Source: a virus
Virus record (IMG/VR): IMGVR_UViG_3300017742_002692
Location: 1 to 28,590 of that record
Reading direction: 5' to 3' (one strand)
DNA length: 28,590 nt
Shown: positions 22,579-28,590 of the stretch, piece after piece
Position numbering within the stretch: the first letter of the stretch is position 1
Layout of the letters: each line of letters starts with the position of its first letter
Program-made: the position numbers and the translations under genes
The notes under the pieces: generated by a model
What the model was told of the DNA's origin: nothing
Seen by the model: only the letters and a program-made list of their open reading frames with translations
The model's database searches: none

Positions 22579-22756
22579 CACTTTTTTCATCTATTTTTGC
22601 TAAAAGTAGATACATTTCTATAATATCATCTCTACTAGCATTACCAATACCGCCTGTAAATCTTGTATACCAAGTCTGTGCATCTCTTACAAATTGTGGA
22701 TCATATTGACGATCTGTTTTCTTTAAAAAATCTGTACTAATTGCTTCTAACATCAT
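22568..22756 (-). CDS. Small unknown protein
   Basis: The 62-residue protein is charged and helical (QFVRDAQTWYTRFTGGIG, then DDIIEMYLLLAKIDEK). No cysteine or membrane segment. I do not recognise a family. Two adjacent ATG codons (22756 and 22753) give the start. The first overlaps the stop of the membrane protein gene as ATGA. Its last codons carry the -35 box of the moxR promoter, so two expression units overlap here. Confidence 0.7.
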   Translation of the reverse strand: MMLEAISTDFLKKTDRQYDPQFVRDAQTWYTRFTGGIGNASRDDIIEMYLLLAKIDEKSVDK

Positions 22757-22938
22757 TCACCTGCCTTATCTATACTAATTTCACCATTAGGTAACTCAGT
22801 AATCTTGATGAATTTTTGTTGGCTCAGCATAAGCAAAGTACCGTCGATACCCTTATGCATACCTGATTCACTGCCCATACGATAGCCTACAAACGTAAAA
22901 ATTACGGCTGTAACTAATAGCCATGCTTCCATAATCAT
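22753..22938 (-). CDS. Small single-pass membrane protein
   Basis: The 61-residue protein has a hydrophobic segment AWLLVTAVIFTFVGY (about 5-19) near the N-terminus, then a soluble part with a GMHKGIDG turn and an IKITELPNGEISI hairpin. It is likely anchored in the inner membrane with the C-terminal part in the cytoplasm, though orientation is not certain. An AAGGAAC site precedes ATG 22938 (a second ATG is at 22932), and a promoter lies at 22970-22998. It may work at the host membrane in infection. Function unknown. Confidence 0.75.
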   Translation of the reverse strand: MIMEAWLLVTAVIFTFVGYRMGSESGMHKGIDGTLLMLSQQKFIKITELPNGEISIDKAGE

Positions 22939-22969
22939 ACTAAGTTCCTTTTTGTTAAGTTACTTATAT

Positions 22970-22998
22970 AATATAATGTATATTGGTCAGGAAGTCAA
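22970..22998 (-). promoter_or_regulatory. Sigma70-type promoter of the small membrane protein gene
   Basis: On the - strand TTGACT (22998-22993), a 17-base spacer and TATATT (22975-22970) precede the gene starting at 22938. The -35 box begins one base after the stop codon of the upstream 114-residue gene. Two mismatches to consensus make it weaker than the others in this window. Confidence 0.7.
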
Positions 22999-22999
22999 G

Positions 23000-23344
23000 C
23001 TAATTTAATGAATTAATCCAATTTTCATAGCCATCTACTAGCTTAAAAATTACACTATCTTCTTCACTAAAAAGTACAATTTGTTTGTTTGTTAGATAAT
23101 AAGGCCATTGCATTTCCTTATCTAATGCAAGTATATGCCTAGCTGTGACTTTGGTTTCTTTGTTATGAGCAAATGCATAACTGTCATAATCTTTTCGTAA
23201 AAGTTCATAACCTAATTTTGTAAGCCGTAGACCTTTTTTCTTTGTATTATAAAAAAGATCCCGTGGTCGCATATCAACACCACTGCCATATTTGTCTATT
23301 AGAGAGGTTACAATCTGATCATGTAATGATGTCGTCTTCGTCAA
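23000..23344 (-). CDS. Small unknown protein with F-x-x-E-E-D motif
   Basis: The 114-residue protein starts with a helical region (SLHDQIVTSLIDKYG), contains a basic turn (NTKKKGLRLTKLGYELL, about 33-49) that looks like a winged-helix or helix-turn element, and has NKQIVLFSEEDSVIFKLVDG near the C-terminus. The latter aligns with the tails of the genes at 20735 and 21078. It may be a nucleic-acid or protein binder, but I do not recognise a family. The start overlaps the 100-residue gene by 26 bases. The promoter of the membrane-protein gene begins just past its stop. Confidence 0.7.
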   Translation of the reverse strand: MTKTTSLHDQIVTSLIDKYGSGVDMRPRDLFYNTKKKGLRLTKLGYELLRKDYDSYAFAHNKETKVTARHILALDKEMQWPYYLTNKQIVLFSEEDSVIFKLVDGYENWINSLN

Positions 23345-23621
23345 TTACTTCGCCATCGCTTAATTTAACTACAGTAAAGTCCTTACATTTAAACATTTTA
23401 TTAAGCCGTTCTGCTAAATTAAATGCATGCCCACTATTACTAAAACTTACTTTTTTGTATTTTGGTCCTGGATAGTTTACTAAACTGTTTAAACTTCTTA
23501 AATTGATAGGGTTGCCTTGATAAAAAACAGCATATATTGCATCTGCTTGTAGAACTTGTTCACTGCGATATGTTTGATTATCTGTATGTTCTAGTATTAT
23601 TGTTGGTTTAGGTCTTGCCAC
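23319..23621 (-). CDS. Small unknown protein, GTG start
   Basis: The 100-residue protein is translated from GTG 23621, which follows a strong AGGAGAACACA ribosome binding site. It is basic at the N-terminus and acidic at the C-terminus (DGEVIDEDDIIT). A helix with GHAFNLAERLNKMFKCKDF (about 64-82) follows a strand with GPKYKKVSFSNS. The family is not recognised. Overlap with the next gene is 26 bases. The 53-base gap upstream, before the secreted-protein gene's stop, holds no clear promoter, only weak TAAATA-type matches. Confidence 0.7.
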   Translation of the reverse strand: MARPKPTIILEHTDNQTYRSEQVLQADAIYAVFYQGNPINLRSLNSLVNYPGPKYKKVSFSNSGHAFNLAERLNKMFKCKDFTVVKLSDGEVIDEDDIIT

Positions 23622-23674
23622 TGTGTTCTCCTACGTCTTGTAATACTATTTAGTATTAACAACGTATTTAACAC

Positions 23675-24061
23675 TTAAATGGGTTCACCAAAATAAGCAG
23701 GTATTAGTTCCATTCCAGTACCACTTGATATTATACAACTTATATCTGAGCCGCCTATAGTAAAGACAATACTAAAATTTCTCTTATCAGCGTTATACCA
23801 CATCGTCAACTGTCCAGGTACTGGAACATTGTCTGGTCTAAATATATTTGAGTTGCCTAGTGCTATGGGAGATTCTTTATATTTGTCTCCTTCAAGTAAA
23901 TCAAATATTATTTGACTTTTACTGCATGGCATTATTAATGGTAACGCTGTAACGCCGCCAGGTAAAGTTATGGCTGGATTTTTGGGTTCTTGAGCAAACG
24001 CTATACTACATGTTAGTGCTAGTATAGCTGGTGCTAGTACTTTCTTCAATGCTTTCTTCAT
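23675..24061 (-). CDS. Secreted/periplasmic protein with signal peptide
   Basis: The 128-residue protein has a standard Sec signal: basic MKKALKKVL, hydrophobic APAILALTCSIAF, and cleavage likely after AFA (residue 23). LTCS is not a good lipobox because threonine precedes the cysteine. The mature part is beta-rich, contains two more cysteines (MPCSKS and SCIISS) that could form a disulfide in the periplasm, and is not recognised as any family. It starts at ATG 24061 behind an AAAAGGAAAC site, 56 bases inside the 3' end of the upstream gene. Exported phage proteins can block superinfection or alter the envelope; which applies here is unknown. Confidence 0.8.
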   Translation of the reverse strand: MKKALKKVLAPAILALTCSIAFAQEPKNPAITLPGGVTALPLIMPCSKSQIIFDLLEGDKYKESPIALGNSNIFRPDNVPVPGQLTMWYNADKRNFSIVFTIGGSDISCIISSGTGMELIPAYFGEPI

Positions 24062-24512
24062 ATCGTTTCCTTTTCATAGCCAGATTCACGTCTGACTCGG
24101 TCTTGAAAGGACCCATAAACGGATACGATTTTAGTGTCTTTAACCGTGGGCAAAAAGCCGAACTCCACTTAATGGAAGGGAAATAAATGGCATAGTAGCC
24201 CGCACAATGAAAGTTTTTACTGTTTACTGTCTTTGTGAAGACCGGAACATTTTCTTCCGTCCTAACATTAAACACCTCTTCGCAATTTGTGTTATATCCA
24301 AATACATCTACAAAACTGCCTTTACTGTTATCTGTATTTATGACCTTAAAGTGTTTATCAAATTCTTCTTGATTGTAAACATGAGTCTTTTTGTTCACAT
24401 TCTCAAAAAATACGTAGTTCCCTTCTGTGTACTTTACAGTACCCAGTTTTTCCCCGTTGTTTAAGACAATCCAAAATTTGTCTTTAATTATGTTTTTTGC
24501 TGTATATTTCAT
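24006..24512 (-). CDS. Unknown protein with Ser/Thr-rich tail
   Basis: The 168-residue protein has a strand-rich N-terminal half (KFWIVLNNGEKLGTVKYTEG, about 12-31) and aromatic HCAGYYAIYFPSIKW (about 102-116). It ends with ESIEESTSTSYTSTNM, which is translated from the region overlapping the secreted-protein gene. No signal or membrane segment. I do not recognise a family. Its ATG overlaps the stop of the flap nuclease gene (ATGA). The last 18 or so codons overlap the signal peptide sequence of the next gene in another frame, an unusually long overlap for this strand. Confidence 0.7.
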   Translation of the reverse strand: MKYTAKNIIKDKFWIVLNNGEKLGTVKYTEGNYVFFENVNKKTHVYNQEEFDKHFKVINTDNSKGSFVDVFGYNTNCEEVFNVRTEENVPVFTKTVNSKNFHCAGYYAIYFPSIKWSSAFCPRLKTLKSYPFMGPFKTESDVNLAMKRKRYEESIEESTSTSYTSTNM

Positions 24513-25495
24513 GATCCATAAGCTGCGTTTAAGTAGTTTGCATGATCAGTTGCATTATCACTAATCTTTTGCAAGTCATACTTACCACAGAACTTCATAA
24601 ATTTAATACCTACTTGGCTTGTAGGTTTCTTTTCTACTTGCTCTACAATAGCACTATCTAGTACACCTTTAATGTCATCAGGCTGTGCAGTCAAGTCAAT
24701 CAGTGTACGGTTACGCTGATAGTCATCTAATACTCTATGCTCTTCACCTTCATGATCTGTCCAACGTTGTAGCATAAAGTTATTCCAATCAAAGCCTTTG
24801 TTGTTGCGATCTGCAAATGCTTCCAACATACCTACTTTGTTTTTAGTGCCTTTTTTACGTACACCAGGATATGCACTAAACACATTATCACTAGTATCGC
24901 CACGTATGCATTTTTCAAATAGTAGATACTCAGGCGCTTCAATTTGTTTTTGTTCTCCTGTTTTTTTGTCTTTTACAGGTTTTCCTTTGTCATTAAATAC
25001 ACCATCCAATGTAATATGTTGGTTCTGTATTCCGTTATATTGTGTAACGTTCTCACTAATGAGCTGATAGAAGTCGCTATCACTGCTAATAACAACATGC
25101 TTGTCGTTAGGATGGTTTTGTATCCAACGAGCAATAAAGTCATCTGCTTCTACGCTACCATGTTGTAGAACTGTGCAATTGCTTTTCTCGTCAATAAAAG
25201 TTTTAAAGTCATCAAATGCTTGCCAGAATGCCTGATCTTCTTCTTGTTCTGCTTCTGTAAGAGCGGCACGGGCGGCGGCCCTATTTGCTTTATAAGGTAC
25301 ATAAAAGTCTTTTCGCCAACTACGACCTTCCAAGCAAAACACAACATGACTACCGTCAAAGTCTTTGTATGCTTTATTGATTGCGCTAAACATAATATGA
25401 TATGCCATGCCAATCTTTGTATCAATATCACTTCCACGTACTACATGACGAGCACGAAAAAACATGTTTGCAGTGTCTACAAGTATATATGTCAT
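24509..25495 (-). CDS. rnh: T4 RNase H-type 5'-3' exonuclease/flap nuclease
   Basis: The 328-residue protein is a FEN/5'-nuclease-family enzyme. LVDTANMFFRA (5-15) gives the first metal-binding aspartate (D7). The basic arch region is RKDFYVPYKANR (61-72). SVEADDFIA (114-122) gives E116, D118 and D119, and ISSDSDFYQL (136-145) gives D139 and D141. RGDTSDNV belongs to the helix-hairpin DNA-binding region. Such enzymes remove RNA primers and flaps from the lagging strand. Length (about 300 in T4 RNase H) fits. The product should act with the phage replisome. The gene overlaps both neighbours by 4 bases (ATGA). Confidence 0.88.
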   Translation of the reverse strand: MTYILVDTANMFFRARHVVRGSDIDTKIGMAYHIMFSAINKAYKDFDGSHVVFCLEGRSWRKDFYVPYKANRAAARAALTEAEQEEDQAFWQAFDDFKTFIDEKSNCTVLQHGSVEADDFIARWIQNHPNDKHVVISSDSDFYQLISENVTQYNGIQNQHITLDGVFNDKGKPVKDKKTGEQKQIEAPEYLLFEKCIRGDTSDNVFSAYPGVRKKGTKNKVGMLEAFADRNNKGFDWNNFMLQRWTDHEGEEHRVLDDYQRNRTLIDLTAQPDDIKGVLDSAIVEQVEKKPTSQVGIKFMKFCGKYDLQKISDNATDHANYLNAAYGS

Positions 25496-25695
25496 TTGTT
25501 CATAATCTTCTTTATTAGTGCTTGAGCTTCAGGCAATTCATCTCCCATGATGTCTACCCACAAATCTATATCTCTAAGCAGTTCCAATTCTTTTTCTACT
25601 GTATGTCGTTTATACGCAACAAACGGGTCATAGTTTTCTTGTGTATAACTATAACTTATACTCCAAAGGTCTTTATCCTTCTTGTTCGAACTCAT
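25492..25695 (-). CDS. Small unknown protein
   Basis: The 67-residue protein is polar and rich in charged residues, with an aromatic ISYSYTQENYDPFVAYKRH stretch (about 13-31) followed by a helix (VEKELELLRDIDLWVDIMG). No cysteine or membrane segment. I do not recognise a family. It overlaps the gene upstream by 23 bases and the nuclease gene downstream by 4, so it probably shares their transcript and may be cotranslated with the nuclease. Confidence 0.7.
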   Translation of the reverse strand: MSSNKKDKDLWSISYSYTQENYDPFVAYKRHTVEKELELLRDIDLWVDIMGDELPEAQALIKKIMNK

Positions 25696-25960
25696 CGCTT
25701 ATAACACCTCTACATAAATCATTAAACCACATATCAACAGTTTCTTCAGCAGTCCTTCCACTATAGCCTGCTTCTATTAAACTGTCAACAAATTTTTCAT
25801 TCCAATCCAATTCAAAGAAGCCTGTGCTAGGATCTTTTGGATCTGCCATTGTTACATTAATGACTTTTACCCAAGGCTCTTCATTAATAGTGGCAAGTTC
25901 TTTTTCTAGTTTTTCGTCTTTTAGGCGTATTTTAGCCATCGCCTTTTTAATTATTTTCAT
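25673..25960 (-). CDS. Unknown protein with a conserved-looking ELDWN segment
   Basis: The 95-residue protein has a basic N-terminus (KIIKKAMAKIRLKDEKL) and a C-terminal half with FFELDWNEKFVDSLIEAGYSG (about 48-68) and VDMWFNDLCRGVI, which I associate with uncharacterised small proteins of marine T4-like phages (recollection only). The start is the ATG at 25960: it overlaps the stop of the upstream small gene as TAATG, which beats a TTG two codons before it. It overlaps the next gene by 23 bases. Confidence 0.75.
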   Translation of the reverse strand: MKIIKKAMAKIRLKDEKLEKELATINEEPWVKVINVTMADPKDPSTGFFELDWNEKFVDSLIEAGYSGRTAEETVDMWFNDLCRGVISDEFEQEG

Positions 25961-26061
25961 TACCAACCTGCCTTTCTAATCCTATCTTGATCAATAGGTG
26001 CCTTCATTGCCTTTTCTAACTGTTCGTTAGTTTCCTTTTTAATATCGTATAATGCATCCAT
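25960..26061 (-). CDS. Very small gene between queE and the next gene
   Basis: A 33-residue product begins at ATG 26061, eight bases after the queE stop, and ends in TAATG overlapping the following gene. It is charged and helical (KKETNEQLEKAMKAP) and ends DRIRKAGW. The TAATG coupling and a weak AGAGAT site argue for translation. An in-frame ATG at 26085 inside queE would give 41 residues. The frame is open much further into queE, but without a start codon that would make sense there. Function unknown. Confidence 0.5.
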   Translation of the reverse strand: MDALYDIKKETNEQLEKAMKAPIDQDRIRKAGW

Positions 26062-26068
26062 ATCTCTA

Positions 26069-26962
26069 CTATGTTCCCCAGGCATTTCCGAATAAGCTGA
26101 TGTGGAGTCTTGGAGTAAATCTCCATCCTCGTTCCATGCAGGCTTCTGCGACTTCTTTGACGTTAAGATTGTATTCTTCCGATCTACCACCGAGCGGCAT
26201 AAGGTATACAGGACAGTTGATGCCCTTTGCACGATATGCGTCAACAGCTCTGCCAACTTCATCAAAATCATCTTGAGTAGCAACAACAAACTTAAAATAC
26301 ATGTCGCTACCATCAACAAGGCTATACTCATAAGCAACATCAGGGAGTATAGCAGTTTCCCAAGGTTCTCCGCTAACACTAAGTTTAGGGGAACAACTCC
26401 AAGTGACTTCAAATCTGTCTTGAGTGTTGAGATAGTCGTAAAACTCGTTGTGTAACTTTTGTGTAGTATTTGTTTCAAATGTAACATTTTTTAAATCCTG
26501 CATGCGTGGGTGTTCAAATAGTTGTATGTACAGTCGTTGCCACGCCAACAACGGTTCACCACCAGTCATAATTAAGTGTATGTCCTGGCCATTATCCATT
26601 GTCCACTTGCCTTCTGGAGTAAGGGACAACAAATGTTCAACAACTTCGTCAACAGTTGCCTGTCTATTAAAGTGTTTAAATTCAGGATAAATGCTTGCAT
26701 ATGTATCACAACCTGTGTGTACAATAGGCAAGTCTTCAAAAGTAGTTGTAGTTTCATGTACGCCAGCTTCAAGTAAGCCGAGTACTTCTGGATTGTAACG
26801 TTGCCCATCAGCATGTTGTTGCCAACGATCACGTTTTTCGTTAGTACCAAAGTTCATACAACGGAAGTTACATCCGAATGTACGCAGGAATACACTAGGC
26901 ACTCCTACAAACTTGCCTTCACCTTGTACGCTATAAAATGCTTCGCTATATCTAAGTTTCAT
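26069..26962 (-). CDS. queE: 7-carboxy-7-deazaguanine synthase-like radical SAM protein (phage QueE)
   Basis: The 297-residue protein has the QueE N-terminus with YSVQGEGKFVGVPSVFLR (10-27) and GGEP in MTGGEPLLAW. Two cluster cysteines are C31 and C35 (GCNFRC). The third cysteine, normally two residues later as CDT, is at C85 in TGCDTYAS, so about 47 extra residues sit between them. QueE converts 6-carboxytetrahydropterin to 7-carboxy-7-deazaguanine, the step before QueC in preQ0 synthesis. Phages use preQ0 for DNA modification or tRNA; QueE of Escherichia coli also affects cell division. The QueC-like gene lies on the other strand at 9107. The protein is longer than bacterial QueE (about 220-245), mainly through the insertion. 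Confidence 0.85.
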   Translation of the reverse strand: MKLRYSEAFYSVQGEGKFVGVPSVFLRTFGCNFRCMNFGTNEKRDRWQQHADGQRYNPEVLGLLEAGVHETTTTFEDLPIVHTGCDTYASIYPEFKHFNRQATVDEVVEHLLSLTPEGKWTMDNGQDIHLIMTGGEPLLAWQRLYIQLFEHPRMQDLKNVTFETNTTQKLHNEFYDYLNTQDRFEVTWSCSPKLSVSGEPWETAILPDVAYEYSLVDGSDMYFKFVVATQDDFDEVGRAVDAYRAKGINCPVYLMPLGGRSEEYNLNVKEVAEACMERGWRFTPRLHISLFGNAWGT

Positions 26963-26986
26963 TTATTTACCTGTAATGTTTGTATT

Positions 26987-27015
26987 ATAATACACGTATT
27001 TAGACCAAATGTCAA
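26987..27015 (-). promoter_or_regulatory. Sigma70-type promoter of queE
   Basis: On the - strand TTGACA (27015-27010), a 17-base spacer and TATTAT (26992-26987) precede the gene starting at 26962. The TGA in the -35 box is also the stop codon (27012-27014) of the upstream 60-residue gene. Confidence 0.8.
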
Positions 27016-27194
27016 GTGTCTTTCTTTGTTACGCTGTATCCATGGTCTAGTTCTTCCCAAATTAATGTGTCACCTGTGTCCCAACCAACTTGGTCTAGTG
27101 CTTCTGGGGGGAATTCTATAAACAATTCTTTAGTTTTTCCATTTTCCTGCACTTCTATAATCCAACTATTTTCGCCTGTTTTTTTATATTTCAT
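27012..27194 (-). CDS. Small AbrB/SpoVT-like protein
   Basis: The 60-residue protein has ELFIEFPPEALDQVGWDTGDTLIWEELDHGYSVTKK, i.e. a strand, P-x-x-x-L-x-x-h-G-W-x-x-G-D, a strand and a K-rich end (about 23-58). It fits the swapped-hairpin AbrB/SpoVT fold, seen in antitoxins and transition-state regulators, but the N-terminal strand (MKYKKTGENSWIIEV) is longer than usual. It may bind DNA and act as a small regulator; a non-DNA-binding variant is possible. The start overlaps the SGNH gene by 11 bases, and its TGA stop is part of the queE promoter's -35 box. Confidence 0.55.
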   Translation of the reverse strand: MKYKKTGENSWIIEVQENGKTKELFIEFPPEALDQVGWDTGDTLIWEELDHGYSVTKKDT

Positions 27195-27771
27195 CTAATT
27201 TGCCCTTTATACGATTATACGCTAAGTAGTTTCCTTGTTCACTATAGTGATTAATATTGCCTTTGTTTAGCTTCCACAATTGTGATAAGTCTAATCTATT
27301 TCTTTCTATGACAGCCGGTGTATCAAAATGATCTATATGTAATGTTGTTATATTACTTGTTAAGCAGTCTAGTTCTTTTCTAAATAAACAGTAAATATCC
27401 TCATAATATTCTATATCATAATGATGCATAAAATATCCATAAGCAGAACTAATTACAGGGTTAAAACTCCAACGTCGAGATTCTATATCACTATATAATA
27501 AATCACAGTCTTTGTGTAGTTCTGTTTTATGTATACTATTTTTTGTATGCACTCTATATGGGCTAGTGTGGCATATTAATACAGTATCAAAACTATCTAA
27601 TGAGATACTACGTAACTGCTTGAGTATTTTATATTCACTTATTCCGGCTTGTGCTAGGTTTGTTACTTTATAATGAGCTTGCAACATAAAATGCCAGCTC
27701 TTTCTATACCTATTATGATTTGATGCAGCAAAGCTGTCGCCTACTATTAGTAGATTATTTCTCGTTACCAT
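27184..27771 (-). CDS. SGNH-hydrolase-like protein
   Basis: The 195-residue protein begins with LLIVGDSFAAS (7-17), block I of SGNH/GDSL hydrolases, with the catalytic serine S13. NLAQAGISEYKIL (about 38-50) carries the block II glycine, LICHTSPYR the block III position (threonine/serine instead of asparagine), and INHYSEQGNYLAY near the C-terminus the histidine block. These enzymes deacetylate or hydrolyse esters on sugars and lipids. A change at block III weakens the prediction. GTG at 27774 precedes ATG 27771 directly; the ATG is preferred. It overlaps the small gene upstream by 17 bases. No signal peptide, so cytoplasmic action on a glycan precursor or nucleotide sugar is likely. Confidence 0.65.
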   Translation of the reverse strand: MVTRNNLLIVGDSFAASNHNRYRKSWHFMLQAHYKVTNLAQAGISEYKILKQLRSISLDSFDTVLICHTSPYRVHTKNSIHKTELHKDCDLLYSDIESRRWSFNPVISSAYGYFMHHYDIEYYEDIYCLFRKELDCLTSNITTLHIDHFDTPAVIERNRLDLSQLWKLNKGNINHYSEQGNYLAYNRIKGKLDEI

Positions 27772-27922
27772 CACACCAGTGCCTACGGGTAGCGGCAGTG
27801 TCAGTTAGTTGACTGAACCTATCTGCAATTGCATTTAATTCAAAATCATCAAATTCATTAGCAACTGCACGAAGGCGTTCTAACCATAATTTATCTTGTT
27901 TGTGTATATCATCTACACTCAT
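27755..27922 (-). CDS. Small unknown protein (55 residues)
   Basis: An open frame from ATG 27922 to TAA 27755 encodes 55 residues: acidic and helical (DKLWLERLRAVANEFDDFEL, 11-30), then a basic end (ATRRHWCDGNEK). It follows a GAAAGGG ribosome binding site, overlaps the stop of the cytidylyltransferase gene upstream as ATGA, and overlaps the SGNH gene downstream by 17 bases. It fills what would otherwise be the only 150-base gap in this part of the strand. The family is not recognised. Confidence 0.75.
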   Translation of the reverse strand: MSVDDIHKQDKLWLERLRAVANEFDDFELNAIADRFSQLTDTAATRRHWCDGNEK

Positions 27923-28335
27923 TCTTTTTCCCTTTCAGCAATCCTAGTTCGTAAATCAGTGCTACTAAATCTGTGGTCTCTACTGTTAAAATATAATTCT
28001 ATATCACGTTTGCGACATATATCTTTACCTGTAAAATCTTTGTTTCTGTATTCTGAACCTAATATTCTTACATCTATATGATACATACTCAGTATATCTT
28101 CTAGGTCTTCTTCAGTACTATATGGAATAATTTCATCTACATAACGCACACCTTTTAATTGTGCATAGCGTTCTACAATAGTTTGTACAGGTGTGCTTTT
28201 GCCTCTGCGATCTAAACTAGGATCCATTTGCAATGCACAAATTAAATAGTCGCATTGTTCTTTTGCTTCACGTAGCATTTGTACATGACCAGCATGTAAT
28301 AAATCAAATGCACTTGCTGTAAATCCTACTTTCAT
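27919..28335 (-). CDS. Cytidylyltransferase-like nucleotidylyltransferase
   Basis: The 138-residue protein has GFTASAFDLLHAGHVQML (4-21) with the HxGH motif H14-A-G-H17, and RFSSTDLR (122-129) as the second signature. Size and the sequence between (VRYVDEIIPYSTEEDL) fit the glycerol-3-phosphate cytidylyltransferase (TagD) and RfaE-C type, which activate a sugar or polyol phosphate with CTP or ATP. A link with the SGNH hydrolase downstream would suit a glycan or teichoic-acid-like step. It overlaps apt upstream and the 55-residue gene downstream as ATGA. It is distinct in sequence from the nucleotidylyltransferase at 2250. Confidence 0.8.
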   Translation of the reverse strand: MKVGFTASAFDLLHAGHVQMLREAKEQCDYLICALQMDPSLDRRGKSTPVQTIVERYAQLKGVRYVDEIIPYSTEEDLEDILSMYHIDVRILGSEYRNKDFTGKDICRKRDIELYFNSRDHRFSSTDLRTRIAEREKE

Positions 28336-28590
28336 ACCTTGGCCATACTACAAATTTCTATAGGGTCACTGTCACGTAAATACCCCAAGTCAACTACAGT
28401 TGCACATGCTAATGGTGTTGCTCCTGCTTGCTTGATGAGATCTGCAGCCGCGGTTAAACTTCCACCTGTTGCTACTAAATCATCTGCAATCAATACACGG
28501 CTTGTGTGTCCTAAGATTCCTTTTTGTAGTACAAGCGTATCAGTACCATATTCCAGTTCATAACTTGCACTATATAACTCACCAGGATAC
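28332..28590 (-). CDS. apt: Adenine phosphoribosyltransferase-like protein (partial, 3' end)
   Basis: The last 85 residues are present; the gene runs off the right edge. SYELEYGTDTL and VLIADDLVATGGSLTAA match the adenine phosphoribosyltransferase C-terminal half, the second being the PRPP-binding loop. The enzyme salvages adenine with PRPP to AMP, which could help the phage reuse bases released from host DNA or from radical SAM by-products (5'-deoxyadenosine yields adenine after cleavage, an inference). It overlaps the cytidylyltransferase gene by 4 bases (ATGA). Confidence 0.85.
   Translation of the reverse strand, partial: YPGELYSASYELEYGTDTLVLQKGILGHTSRVLIADDLVATGGSLTAAADLIKQAGATPLACATVVDLGYLRDSDPIEICSMAKV

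Noticed and set aside
23665-23672. Late-promoter-like GTTAAATA and a CTAAATA at 23647-23653 before the 100-residue gene.
   Set aside because: Each matches only six of eight bases of the T4 late consensus, expected often by chance in DNA this AT-rich.
23675-24061. A lipoprotein lipobox in the signal peptide (LTCS).
   Set aside because: Threonine precedes the cysteine, where small residues A, G or S are expected; cleavage after AFA is more likely.
25960-26487. A 175-codon open frame on the - strand overlapping most of the end of queE.
   Set aside because: Its first two thirds overlap queE in another frame and read as hydrophobic low-complexity sequence; only the last 33-41 codons, after queE, look real.
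1-28590. tRNA genes, CRISPR arrays, insertion sequences or attachment sites.
   Set aside because: Gaps between genes are only up to about 60 bases, and no cloverleaf, repeat-spacer series, transposase or flanking direct repeats were seen.

Overview
The window looks like part of the genome of a marine T4-like tailed phage. The evidence is its AT-rich base composition, almost gapless gene packing with ATGA/TAATG overlaps, an overlapping DHFR-thymidylate synthase pair, a T4 RNase H-type flap nuclease, a QueE of the kind found in marine phages, and many small proteins without recognisable families. The host cannot be read from the sequence. No photosynthesis gene, tRNA, CRISPR array or insertion sequence was seen. 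A marine proteobacterium such as SAR11, or a cyanobacterium, are both plausible hosts.

Left part, + strand (1-16245). After the tail of one gene and two sulfotransferase-like genes comes a perfect sigma70 promoter (TTGACA, 17 bp, TATAAT; 1538-1566). It precedes 19 tightly packed genes (1595-16245), nearly all overlapping. They encode an APS-kinase-like P-loop kinase, an HxGH nucleotidylyltransferase, a GT-A-like glycosyltransferase, a SAM methyltransferase, seven radical SAM enzymes in three paralogous groups, a QueC-like PP-loop ATPase, an EEP-fold protein, an SDR oxidoreductase, a third sulfotransferase-like protein and a 2-oxoglutarate dioxygenase. I know of no described pathway with this set. 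It reads as a phage-borne biosynthetic or tailoring cassette, possibly for a sulfated glycan, a modified peptide or a hypermodified nucleotide. The product is unknown.

Right part, - strand (16242-28590). This is more typical phage accessory and replication content: a small highly translated unknown protein, thyA, DHFR, several small conserved-looking proteins, a metallopeptidase/VWA protein with its MoxR-like AAA+ partner (each with its own promoter), small proteins sharing a C-terminal F-x-x-E-E-D motif, a secreted protein, the flap nuclease, QueE, an AbrB-like protein, an SGNH hydrolase, a cytidylyltransferase and a partial adenine phosphoribosyltransferase. Four more sigma70-like promoters with an exact 17 bp spacer lie on this strand, and two T4-late-like GATAAATA boxes overlap stop codons.

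The two blocks converge at 16242-16245, next to a 10 bp hairpin. There is no stretch over 300 bases without a gene; the longest gaps, about 30-60 bases, hold the promoters, a terminator-like hairpin and ribosome binding sites.
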